Shown here one piece after another: positions 31,931 through 40,445 of a stretch of DNA of 64,000 bases. Source of the stretch: Pseudomonadota bacterium (GTDB lineage Bacteria > Desulfobacterota > Desulfovibrionia > Desulfovibrionales > Desulfomicrobiaceae); contig JAHIQM010000015.1 of assembly GCA_018902545.1 (NCBI GenBank), positions 124,001-188,000 of the forward strand, read 5' to 3'. The notes beneath the pieces were generated by a model. It was not told the DNA's origin. It saw only the letters and a program-made list of their open reading frames with translations, and did no database searches. The position numbers and the translations under genes are program-made. Position 1 is the stretch's first letter, and the number at the start of each line of letters is the position of its first letter.

Positions 31931-33114
31931 GCTTTGTCCCCGGATTTTTCGCCGTCGTCGTGTTTGTGTTCCTGAGCGGCTATCTGCTTCAGGAGCGCCT
32001 TGGCTTTTTCAAAATCAGGATCATTGCCCAAAGCGTGAACCAAAAGCGATTTGGCCTTGCCGTATTGTTTTCTGTTCACGTAAGCCACGGCGGCATTGAA
32101 AAGAATTTTCGGATTGTCAGGTTCCTTGGCGAGGGCCGCGCGATAGATCTCGATCGCCCGGGACAATTCCCCCTTGCGCCGATAGGCCACAGCCATGTTG
32201 TTCAAGGTGTCGCAGGTCAGCGAAGAAAAAATGTATGATCCGAAATCGCGCTGCACTTCATCAACCATATCCAGATCGACATAGGCGTTCCAGATATCCT
32301 GCTTGATCTGATCATTCTTGCGGTCGATGTTTAAGGCCGTCATGAAATTCTTCCTGGCCTCGTGCAGATTTTCCCGATGCAGATTGATGGAGCCGCGCAG
32401 AATATAATATTCCGTGTTGTTGGGACTGATGGACACAGCCTTGTCCACGGCTTTAAGGGCCTGGTCCCACTTGGCCTGCCATGACTGAATCTTGGCCATG
32501 GTCTCCCAGCCTCTGGCAAAAAGGGAATTTGAGGCCAAAATGTCGCACAGGATTTCTTCGGCCTTTGAAAACTCCGAGAACTGCATGAGCACGCGCACAT
32601 GCTCCAAAGCGATCCTCTGCGCCTGGCCGGGGTAGAGAAGTTCGAAGCGACGCAGCAGATCCAGAGCCTTGGCCTGCTCCTTGGCATGACACAGAGTTTG
32701 AATTTCCACCTTGAGCAGTTCGAAATCCTGTTCAAAGCCTCCATCAAAAACAGTGTTCAGGGCCTCGGACAAGGCCTTGATCGTCACCGGCTTGACCAGA
32801 TACGCCGAAGCACCTCCATCCGAGGCCAGCGCCACGTCCTCCACCTCCGATTTGGACGTCAGAAAAATGAACGGCACATAGGGATAATCAGGCCTGGAAC
32901 GCACGGCACGGAGCAAGGAGAGCCCGTTCATTTTCGGCATGTTCCAATCGGAGATAATGAGCCCAGGGCTACTCCCGTTCATCTGCGCAAGGGCCGCCTC
33001 ACCGTTCTCCGCTTCCTGAAAATTGGAAAAGCCCAGAGCCCGCAACAGATTGACCACCGTTTCCCTGGCAGACAGAATGTCTTCGACCACCAATACGGTG
33101 ATGTTCTTGTCCAT
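31927..33114 (-). CDS. response regulator with TPR output
   Basis: A 395-residue protein: CheY-like receiver (1-125; VLVVEDILSA, phospho-acceptor in LIISDWNMPKMNG, FLTSKSE, VKPVT) followed by tetratricopeptide repeats (150-380), ending in a His/Asp/Lys-rich tail. There is no DNA-binding domain, so output is through protein contact. The kinase gene lies one base upstream and ftsE overlaps its end, suggesting a link to cell division. Such receiver-TPR proteins are common in deltaproteobacteria, with unknown targets. Confidence 0.85.
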   Translation of the reverse strand: MDKNITVLVVEDILSARETVVNLLRALGFSNFQEAENGEAALAQMNGSSPGLIISDWNMPKMNGLSLLRAVRSRPDYPYVPFIFLTSKSEVEDVALASDGGASAYLVKPVTIKALSEALNTVFDGGFEQDFELLKVEIQTLCHAKEQAKALDLLRRFELLYPGQAQRIALEHVRVLMQFSEFSKAEEILCDILASNSLFARGWETMAKIQSWQAKWDQALKAVDKAVSISPNNTEYYILRGSINLHRENLHEARKNFMTALNIDRKNDQIKQDIWNAYVDLDMVDEVQRDFGSYIFSSLTCDTLNNMAVAYRRKGELSRAIEIYRAALAKEPDNPKILFNAAVAYVNRKQYGKAKSLLVHALGNDPDFEKAKALLKQIAAQEHKHDDGEKSGDKA

Positions 33115-33115
33115 C

Positions 33116-34408
33116 TCAATTATCCTCGGGGATGAAAAGAATCACGCAAAACCTGCTGCCTTGAGGCGCCACATCCTCCACCCATATCTTGCCTTTAAAC
33201 ATGGTCACGATCTTGCGGCAGATGAAAAGACCTATCCCGGTTCCTTTTATCCCGCTTTCAAGGGACTTGTCCGTGCGGACAAATTTATCGAAAATGGATT
33301 CCTTGTAACGATCCTCAATTCCCTCGCCATTATCCTCGACCCAGAATTTGAGCACCGTGTGCGTGGGATCCCCGGTTCTGCGCGACTCCCAGGTTCCCAT
33401 CCCGATTTTGATCGCCCCGGTTGCCGGCGTGTATTTGATGGCGTTTGAAATCAGGTTCTGCACCAGATGGCAGAGCAGCATGGGATCACCGAGCACCTGT
33501 ACATTAAGCTTGCAACAGTTTTCGATGGTCATGTTCTTTTCGCGGGCCAGAGGCATCAGGGCTTCGATTTGTTCGCACACCAACGGCAACAAGGAAACCG
33601 GACGGATAATGACGCCCTTCTCTTCGCATTCGTCCACACGGGCGATGTGCAGAAACTCGTCGATCATTTCCAGCAGCTTGGACGCGCCCTTGAAAGCCGT
33701 CTCGATGATTGGTTTCTGGGACTCGCTTGGCCCCAGATAGGAGAGCAGGTCCATATTGGATATAACGGCCGAAAGAGGGCTTTTAAAATCGTGCACCACC
33801 ATCTGCACCAGTTCAGAGCGCTCGGTGGAGGCGATGATCAGTTCTTTCTGCTTGATTTCCAGTTCCTGGGCCAATTCCTGATAGCGGACCTTTTCGGTTT
33901 CCAATTTTTCGAAGATGGTGAGACTTTCGATCAAGGGGGTGATCCAGCCCGCGTATTCGAGTAGCGCAGCCAGATCCGCCTCGGTGAACGGCCCGCCTCC
34001 TTCCTTGTCGGATACGTTGATAACGCCGATAACCTGTCCCTGATCGGAAAACAGAGGTACTGAAATGAGCGATTTGGTCTTGTAACTGCCGCTTCGGCAG
34101 CAAAAACGACTGTCCGTATCAATATCCTTGATCAATAAAGGTGTCTTGTGCGTACAGACGTAGCCGGAGATGCTTTCCGGAGAAAGGGGCTGGGTCAGCC
34201 CCACTATCTCCTTGCGACTCGCGGCGACAACTTTGAGGCCCTGTTTGTTCTCGTCATAGAGCATGACCGAAGCATTGCGGCTATTGATCCTGGTCTGGAT
34301 GAGCATGCCGCCGCAATGCAGTTTTTCGGCCGCAGTCATGGACCTGCTGGCCAAAATGGTCATCATGCTCCGCAGAAACTGTTCTATGCTGCCAGATTGT
34401 ACCATCAT
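33116..34408 (-). CDS. GAF-domain sensor histidine kinase
   Basis: A 430-residue cytoplasmic kinase: GAF domain (about 25-165), coiled coil (165-200; EKLETEKVRYQELAQELEIK), HisKA with His in VVHDFKSPLSAV, and HATPase with NLISNAIKYTP, VEDNGEGI and GTGIGLFICRKI. No membrane segment, so it likely senses a small molecule or redox state through GAF. It ends one base before the receiver-TPR gene, its probable partner, upstream of ftsEX. Confidence 0.87.
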   Translation of the reverse strand: MMVQSGSIEQFLRSMMTILASRSMTAAEKLHCGGMLIQTRINSRNASVMLYDENKQGLKVVAASRKEIVGLTQPLSPESISGYVCTHKTPLLIKDIDTDSRFCCRSGSYKTKSLISVPLFSDQGQVIGVINVSDKEGGGPFTEADLAALLEYAGWITPLIESLTIFEKLETEKVRYQELAQELEIKQKELIIASTERSELVQMVVHDFKSPLSAVISNMDLLSYLGPSESQKPIIETAFKGASKLLEMIDEFLHIARVDECEEKGVIIRPVSLLPLVCEQIEALMPLAREKNMTIENCCKLNVQVLGDPMLLCHLVQNLISNAIKYTPATGAIKIGMGTWESRRTGDPTHTVLKFWVEDNGEGIEDRYKESIFDKFVRTDKSLESGIKGTGIGLFICRKIVTMFKGKIWVEDVAPQGSRFCVILFIPEDN

Positions 34409-34418
34409 CCGGCCCTAT

Positions 34419-36653
34419 CTACCCGCACTTGGTAAAGCCGCAGGACGGGCAGACAAAGCAGCCTTCCTGAAAGACCAGCTCCGTCGCGCATTCCGGGCAT
34501 TCGGTCTTGGACAGTGCTTTGTATGAATTTCGAGGAGTCGCTCCCTGCATGTACTTGTTTTCAAGGACCCAGGATACGGCATCGGGAATGGAGAGGAGCA
34601 TGCCCTTTTTCTGAAAGACCGGATGCTCTCCACCGATCCCTTTGAGCTGTGTCACTATTTCACGCACATGGACGCCCGAGCGCAAGACCAGGGAGACAAG
34701 CCGCCCGATGGCCTCGGCCTTGGCGGTGATGGATCTTCCCGAGCGACCGATGGTAGCGAAAACCTCGAAGGGCTTGCCGTTGACCTCGTTGACCGTCAGA
34801 TACAGATCCCCAAGGCCCGTGCGCACCTTCTGGGTGAATCCGTACACGATGTCGGGCCTATCCATGGGACGGCACCCATAATCTTTATTTTCTTCCTTTT
34901 TCCCGTCTCCGGTGCACAATACCTGCACGCTCTTGCAGCCGTCGCGGTAGACAGTGACACCCTTGCAGCCCTCTTCGTAGGCCATCCAGTAAATATTGTG
35001 AATGTCTTCCTGCTTGGCCGAATTGGGCAGGTTCACTGTCTTGGACACGGCATTGTCCGTGTACTTCTGGAAGGCCGCCTGCATCTTCAGGTGCCACTGC
35101 GCCTCGATGTCCATGGAGGTTACGTAAACGTTCCTGAGTTCTTCAGGAAGAAACTCCATGTTCCGGACCGATCCCTTTTCAATGACCTCGGCCATGAGTT
35201 TTTCGGAATAGCAGCCCTGGTCGTGCAAGGCCTGGACGAAGTAACTGTTGGCCTCGGTCAGCTTTTCTCCGTCCATGACCTGGCGCACGAAGCAGAGGGC
35301 AAAAAGCGGCTCCACCCCGGAGGAGCATCCGGCAATGATGGACAGAGTGCCCGTGGGGGCGATGGTCGTGGTGGTCGCATTGCGGAAGGGGCCCAGATTT
35401 TGTTCCTTGTAGACGGAGGTCTCGTAGGACGGAAAAGACCCGCGCTCGTCGGCAAGTTCCTTGGAAGCGGATTTGGATTCCTTTTGAATGAAATCCATCA
35501 GTTTTTCGGCAAGCAGGATGGCCCGGCGGCTGTCGTAGGGCAGCCCAAGCTGGTAGAGCAGATCGGCCCAGCCCATCACGCCAAGACCAATCTTGCGGTT
35601 CTTGCGGACGGTATCGGTGATGCGCTCCAGGGGATATTCGGAAGCGTCGATGACGTTGTCCAGAAAACGAACGCTCAGATGAACGATCTGGCGCAGCCTG
35701 TCCCAATCTACTTCCAATACTCCGTCTTTTTCGACGACGAAGCGGGCCAGATTGATGGACCCGAGGTTGCAGGCCTCATAGGGCAGCAGGGGCTGCTCGC
35801 CGCAGGGGTTGGTGCTCTCGATCTCGCCCTGGTCGGGGTTGGGGTTGTCGCGGTTGATGCGATCGATGAAGATGATGCCGGGGTCCCCGCTTTCCCACGC
35901 TTTGCGCACCAGCAATTCAAATACTTCACGGGCCTTTAAGTGCTCGATGATTTCCTTGGAATGAGGAGCAATGAGGGGATATTCCTCGTCGTTCTCCACA
36001 GCCTGCATGAATCTTTCGGTCAGGGCCACGGACAGGTTGAAATTATTGAGATCTCCCTCCCGCTCCTTGGCGCGGATGAATTCAAGAATGTCGGGATGAT
36101 CAACGCGCAGAATGCCCATATTGGCTCCGCGCCTGGTTCCGCCCTGTTTGACCTGCTCGGTCGCCGTGTTGAAAATTTTCAGAAAGGAAATGGGACCGGA
36201 AGCCACGCCGCCCGTGGATCCAACCCGGCTATCCTTGGGACGCAGGCGGGTGAAGGAAAAACCGGTGCCACCTCCGGATTTGTGGATCATGGCCGCGTTT
36301 TTTACCGCGTCAAAAATCTCGTCCATGGAGTCGCCCACAGGCAACACGAAGCAGGCCGCGAGCTGTCCGAGTTCGGTTCCTGCATTCATGAGCGTGGGCG
36401 AATTGGGCAGGAAATCGTACTCCGTCATCATGGTGTAGAACGTGCGGGCCAGATCCTGCGGCTTCCAGGGAGAGGAGGGGTAGTTTTTTTCCATGGATGC
36501 TATGTTTGCCGCCACTCTCCAGAACATTTCCTTCGGACTCTCAATAGGCGTCCCGTCCAGTCCTTTTCGCTGGTAACGTTTCTTGAGCACCAACTCGGAG
36601 TTGGGATTGAGGGTCACATCGGGCAGATCTGCCGGCACTTTCATAACACTCAT
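34419..36653 (-). CDS. nrdJ: vitamin B12-dependent ribonucleotide reductase (class II)
   Basis: A 744-residue enzyme making deoxyribonucleotides with adenosylcobalamin, independent of oxygen. GQLAACFVLPVGD, the NPCGEQPLLPYEACNLGS active-site run, and GCSSGVEPLFALCFVRQV identify it. A TSCPD domain (about 615-700) and a C-terminal zinc-ribbon/redox tail (CPECAT ... CVCPSCG) follow. Start at 36653 has GAGG five bases upstream. Cobamide genes cobU and a cbiR-like gene occur 7 kb away. No B12 riboswitch is recognisable in the AT-rich leader. Confidence 0.95.
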   Translation of the reverse strand: MSVMKVPADLPDVTLNPNSELVLKKRYQRKGLDGTPIESPKEMFWRVAANIASMEKNYPSSPWKPQDLARTFYTMMTEYDFLPNSPTLMNAGTELGQLAACFVLPVGDSMDEIFDAVKNAAMIHKSGGGTGFSFTRLRPKDSRVGSTGGVASGPISFLKIFNTATEQVKQGGTRRGANMGILRVDHPDILEFIRAKEREGDLNNFNLSVALTERFMQAVENDEEYPLIAPHSKEIIEHLKAREVFELLVRKAWESGDPGIIFIDRINRDNPNPDQGEIESTNPCGEQPLLPYEACNLGSINLARFVVEKDGVLEVDWDRLRQIVHLSVRFLDNVIDASEYPLERITDTVRKNRKIGLGVMGWADLLYQLGLPYDSRRAILLAEKLMDFIQKESKSASKELADERGSFPSYETSVYKEQNLGPFRNATTTTIAPTGTLSIIAGCSSGVEPLFALCFVRQVMDGEKLTEANSYFVQALHDQGCYSEKLMAEVIEKGSVRNMEFLPEELRNVYVTSMDIEAQWHLKMQAAFQKYTDNAVSKTVNLPNSAKQEDIHNIYWMAYEEGCKGVTVYRDGCKSVQVLCTGDGKKEENKDYGCRPMDRPDIVYGFTQKVRTGLGDLYLTVNEVNGKPFEVFATIGRSGRSITAKAEAIGRLVSLVLRSGVHVREIVTQLKGIGGEHPVFQKKGMLLSIPDAVSWVLENKYMQGATPRNSYKALSKTECPECATELVFQEGCFVCPSCGFTKCG

Positions 36654-37028
36654 GAATACCTCACTTTACTTGAAATTATTGTATAGCTATCGAAAATTAT
36701 TGGCTCTTCTTGATTGGTTTTTCTTTGTACTGGAGAAGACCCAAGACTTCAATCGCCAGAAATGGAACATGGTTTTTCAAGGCCTTTCCTGATTTATAAA
36801 TAAAGAGAATATTTGGTTATTAAAATTATTAGAGGGGGCATTATGTGCGTTTTGAATTTAATATTCTGAAATAATTATAAATTATAAGTTTGCAGTTGGT
36901 GCTGAAGGATGTGTTTCGCGTCGTTTGAAAGCAAAGCAATCAGACAAAACAAACAAACTGACATATTTCGAACAAAGTTTTCAACAGCTGTTCGTTTACT
37001 TTTTAAGATACTAATTTTTTTATTAAAA
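36654..37028. other. AT-rich intergenic region upstream of nrdJ
   Basis: About 375 bases far richer in A+T than the surroundings, between the nrdJ start and the rfbA stop (both minus strand). It should hold the nrdJ promoter; TATAAT-like words occur on the minus strand near 36874-36890, but no convincing -35 partner. I find no DnaA box, NrdR box, B12 riboswitch or credible gene. A 64-codon frame at 36875-37069 starts inside rfbA and is judged spurious. Confidence 0.6.
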
Positions 37029-37895
37029 TTACTCATTGGAGATTTCATCCAGATATTTTCCGTATTCATTTTTTCTGAATTTCGTGGCCAGAGTTTTTAA
37101 CTGTGCGCCATCAATAAATCCTTTTTTGTAGGCGATTTCCTCGATGCAGGCGATTTTGAATCCTTGGCGATCCTGGATGGCCTGCACAAAGCTTCCGGCC
37201 TGTTGCAGGGATTCGTGGGTTCCCGCGTCGAGCCAGGCGTATCCTCGTCCAAGCAGTTCGACCTTGAGGGTCCCGCTACGCAGGTATTCACGGTTCACAT
37301 CGGTGATTTCGAGTTCGCCGCGTTCAGAAGGCCGCAGATTGCGGGCAATCTCGATGACAGTGTTGTCATAGAAGTAAATACCTGGAATGACATATTTTGA
37401 TTTGGGATATTGCGGCTTTTCCTCGATGCTGACCACTTCGCCTGCGGCATTGAATTCAACGACCCCGTAGCGCTGAGGATCCTTGACCGGGTAGCCGAAG
37501 ACGATGCCGCCCTTTTCAAGTCTTGCGCATTCCTGCAGAACTTTTGAAAGGCCCACGCCGTAGATGATGTTGTCGCCCAGTACGAGGCAGACGCTGTCCG
37601 TGCCGATGAAATCCGCGCCAAGAACGAAGGCCTGGGCCAGTCCGTCGGGGGAGGGTTGGACGATGTAGAAAAAACGGACCCCGAGTTCGCTACCGTCGCC
37701 GAGCACGTCTTTAAAACGCGGCAGGTCTTGTGGGGTCGAAATAATGAGGATGTCCCTGATGCCGGCCAGCATGAGAATGGAGAGGGGATAATAGATGAGC
37801 GGCTTGTCGTAGACGGGAAGAAGCTGTTTGCTGGTGCCCAAAGTCAGGGGATAGAGCCTGGTGCCGGAGCCTCCGGCCAGAATGATTCCTTTCAT
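37029..37895 (-). CDS. rfbA: glucose-1-phosphate thymidylyltransferase
   Basis: A 288-residue nucleotidyltransferase making dTDP-glucose for rhamnose or other deoxysugars of surface polysaccharide. The N-terminal [25 protein letters not shown] signature region (residues 8-32) is intact, and [18 protein letters not shown] and [13 protein letters not shown] follow. rfbB, rfbC and rfbD are not nearby, so it is an orphan member of the set. ATG at 37895. Confidence 0.94.
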   Translation of the reverse strand: MKGIILAGGSGTRLYPLTLGTSKQLLPVYDKPLIYYPLSILMLAGIRDILIISTPQDLPRFKDVLGDGSELGVRFFYIVQPSPDGLAQAFVLGADFIGTDSVCLVLGDNIIYGVGLSKVLQECARLEKGGIVFGYPVKDPQRYGVVEFNAAGEVVSIEEKPQYPKSKYVIPGIYFYDNTVIEIARNLRPSERGELEITDVNREYLRSGTLKVELLGRGYAWLDAGTHESLQQAGSFVQAIQDRQGFKIACIEEIAYKKGFIDGAQLKTLATKFRKNEYGKYLDEISNE

Positions 37896-38050
37896 GGGAT
37901 GGTCCTTGTGGTGCTGTTTATTGAACACCAAACCAGTACTCCAGACCCGGTCCACGGACAAGTGTCGACTCATTGCAGTAATGACAACAGCGCCGGGCTT
38001 TGGTAGGCATAACAGGTCAATACAAATAAAACCAAGCAGAAGGGGCGGCC

Positions 38051-38806
38051 ATGCGCGTTACCTGGAAAGAAGCGAATCACCTCGATGCAGCCATTATTGG
38101 CCAGGGGCAGGATCATCCGTTGGCCCACGGTTGGATCGATGCGGACATGGATCTGCGGGTTGGAGAGATCATCGAGGATTCAAACTGCCGCGTGCAACTG
38201 GAAAACCGGATTCGCCTGTGCCGGGAAGACGGGCTTTTCATGCCCGCGTGGATCGTCCGCAGGCAAAAGGGTGTCCTGACCTCGGGAGAAGATTCCTGCG
38301 CGAGGTCCAGAACAGGTTTTTCTCTGGCCTGGATCACGCTGAGCGACAAGGGTTCGCGGGGCGAACGCGTTGATGCGAGCGGTCCGGCCATTCGCGATGC
38401 GGCCATGGGGTCCATGGAAATAAGCCTTGCCCGGGGCATGATCATTCCGGACGAACCTGAAATATTGAAAAGCGCCCTGGTCGACTGTTGCCTTTTCCAG
38501 GGATTTGACCTGGTCTTCACCACCGGCGGAACAGGGGTGGGGCCCCGTGATATCACGCCGGAGGTGACCCTGCCTTTGCTTGATAAGCGTTTGCCGGGGT
38601 TTGAGAGGGCCATGACCCAGACATCCCTGGCCAAAACCCCTCACGCCATGATTTCCCGCGCCGTGGCCGGGATCATGGGATTTTCCCTGGTGGTTAACCT
38701 GCCGGGCAGTCCCAAGGCCGTGCGCGAAAATCTGCACGCCATCCTGCCTGCGCTCAAGCACGCGGTGGAAAAACTGCAGGGAGACCAAAGGGATTGTGGA
38801 CAATAA
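38051..38806 (+). CDS. MogA/MoaB-family protein with N-terminal extension
   Basis: A 251-residue protein. Residues about 90-245 form a molybdopterin-binding MoaB/Mog domain ([43 protein letters not shown]), expected to adenylylate molybdopterin for molybdenum or tungsten cofactor. Residues 1-85 are an extension I cannot assign; a small MOSC-like or regulatory domain is possible. Mo/W cofactors serve formate dehydrogenases in sulfate reducers. AAGGGG lies five bases before the ATG. It overlaps the kinase gene downstream. Confidence 0.82.
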   Translation: MRVTWKEANHLDAAIIGQGQDHPLAHGWIDADMDLRVGEIIEDSNCRVQLENRIRLCREDGLFMPAWIVRRQKGVLTSGEDSCARSRTGFSLAWITLSDKGSRGERVDASGPAIRDAAMGSMEISLARGMIIPDEPEILKSALVDCCLFQGFDLVFTTGGTGVGPRDITPEVTLPLLDKRLPGFERAMTQTSLAKTPHAMISRAVAGIMGFSLVVNLPGSPKAVRENLHAILPALKHAVEKLQGDQRDCGQ

Positions 38807-40445
38807 CCCCGAACTGAAACCTACGGAAGAATTCAAGAATTTTTATATCAAGTTTTCCGTGATTCGTCTCGGGATCATGGTTTTTCTTTTATTTCTGGCT
38901 ATATCTGATGTACTGAATATTTCAGACAGGGGTATGCGGCTGGATGTCAATCGTGATTTTCAGTATATTTTATTTTTCGTATGTGGTTTTTCTCTAAGCA
39001 TTGTTTATCTTCTGGCTGCAAAGAAATTTATTAGTTCTTTTTTGTTGTTCAGATTTCAGCTTTTTGCAGATATTATATTGACGACGTGGTGGGTTTTGTT
39101 GACAGGAGGATCTTTTAGCGCATTTGTTTTTCTTTACATATTGTGCCTGTTTTTTTACGGTCGAATAATTGGATTCAAAACAATAATAATTTCATCAATT
39201 CTTGTCTGGATCCTTCTTTTCTTTATCTCCTGCGTTCAATTCTATTATCCGCAGTATTGGGCTCAGACCCATATTCGCGGCTCCGATCTCGCCTATAATT
39301 ACAGTTTATTGACTCTGGCCCTCATTCTGGTCAGTTCCCTCGTTAAATTGAGCCGCATGGCGGAAAACCGTCTGCTGTACAGGATCATCGAACAGGAGGG
39401 GGCCCTGCGCAGGGCCGAGGAACTTAAATACCGTGTTTTCGACTGGATCGATGCGGGACTTCTTGTCCTGAACCACGACGGAAGAATCACGACGGTCAAT
39501 CAACGCACCCTTGACTGGCTTCCCGGACATGACCGCAATGAAATGATCGGATCCGGGTTTGACGCCTATTTTCCCGAATTTCTGCCTTTCTGGAAGGAGC
39601 GCGAGCTGGCCTGCCTGCGCCGTAACATGGTCGTCAGCACCCAGCGCGGGCTGGTTTTTGGATTCAAGATGACCGAGCTGCCCGAGAATCAGGGCTGGAT
39701 GATTCTTTTTTCCGACATCACCGAAGTGCAGAGGCTCGAAAGGCAGGTCAAGGAAATGGAGAAACTGGCCAGCGTCGGCGAACTGGCCGCCGGTCTGGCC
39801 CACGAGATGAAGAATCCACTGGCCGGGATCAAGACCAGCCTGCAGCTTCTCCTCTCCGACGACCTGGAAAAGGAATATTCCGAACGGCTCTCCCGGGTCA
39901 TCCTGCGCGACATTGACCGACTTGATTTTCTGCTTAAGGATTTTCTTATTTTCGCCCGGCCCAAGGCGCCGCAGCCCCAGGCTCTTGATCTGGTCAAGGA
40001 GCTCGACCATGTACTCATGCCCCTGCGCCTGCAGTACCCAGAAGTAATGATACACATTGAAGTCGGTCCGGAGCCGTTTTATTTTGACCGCAACCAGCTC
40101 CATCAGGTGCTTATAAATCTGGTAGTCAATGCCATGCAGGCCCTTGAAAATACGCAGAACCCGAAGATCAGCATTACCGATACAATCGAACGGAACACGA
40201 GAACTCTGGTCATTTCCGATAACGGCCCGGGACTGGCTTCGGAAATGGAGGGCAAGTGCTTTGATCCGTTCGTGACCAGCAAGGCCGTGGGTTCGGGCCT
40301 GGGACTGGCCATCGCCCGTCGGCTGGCGGTCCAGAACGGGACATTCATTGATCTTTCCAGTATCCCCACAGGGGGAACAACGGCCGTCATGGTTCAGAAC
40401 CTCTCGTTTTTCAGGACCGAAAAGGATTCCCAGGACACACCGTGA
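38796..40445 (+). CDS. membrane sensor histidine kinase, PilS/NtrB-like
   Basis: A 549-residue kinase starting at GTG 38796, with AAAGGG upstream and overlap with the mog gene. About six membrane helices fill residues 15-185, then a PAS domain (205-320; VFDWIDAGLLVLNHDGRITTVN), HisKA with His in GLAHEMKNPLAGIKTS, and HATPase (NLVVNAMQALEN, DNGPGL, GSGLGLAIARRL). Multi-helix N-terminus plus PAS resembles PilS. The adjacent genes are unrelated and no regulator is nearby; the PilR-like activator at 5005-6378 is a candidate partner. The first third is unusually AT-rich compared with its neighbours. Confidence 0.85.
   Translation: MDNNPELKPTEEFKNFYIKFSVIRLGIMVFLLFLAISDVLNISDRGMRLDVNRDFQYILFFVCGFSLSIVYLLAAKKFISSFLLFRFQLFADIILTTWWVLLTGGSFSAFVFLYILCLFFYGRIIGFKTIIISSILVWILLFFISCVQFYYPQYWAQTHIRGSDLAYNYSLLTLALILVSSLVKLSRMAENRLLYRIIEQEGALRRAEELKYRVFDWIDAGLLVLNHDGRITTVNQRTLDWLPGHDRNEMIGSGFDAYFPEFLPFWKERELACLRRNMVVSTQRGLVFGFKMTELPENQGWMILFSDITEVQRLERQVKEMEKLASVGELAAGLAHEMKNPLAGIKTSLQLLLSDDLEKEYSERLSRVILRDIDRLDFLLKDFLIFARPKAPQPQALDLVKELDHVLMPLRLQYPEVMIHIEVGPEPFYFDRNQLHQVLINLVVNAMQALENTQNPKISITDTIERNTRTLVISDNGPGLASEMEGKCFDPFVTSKAVGSGLGLAIARRLAVQNGTFIDLSSIPTGGTTAVMVQNLSFFRTEKDSQDTP

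Noticed and set aside
36654-36900. Cobalamin or NrdR-type control of nrdJ
   Set aside because: No B12-box, cobalamin riboswitch core or NrdR palindrome could be found.
36654-37028. Replication origin in the AT-rich gap
   Set aside because: No DnaA-box-like sites and no replication gene adjacent.
36875-37069. 64-codon minus-strand frame in the AT-rich gap
   Set aside because: Starts inside rfbA, has no ribosome-binding site and no recognisable domain.
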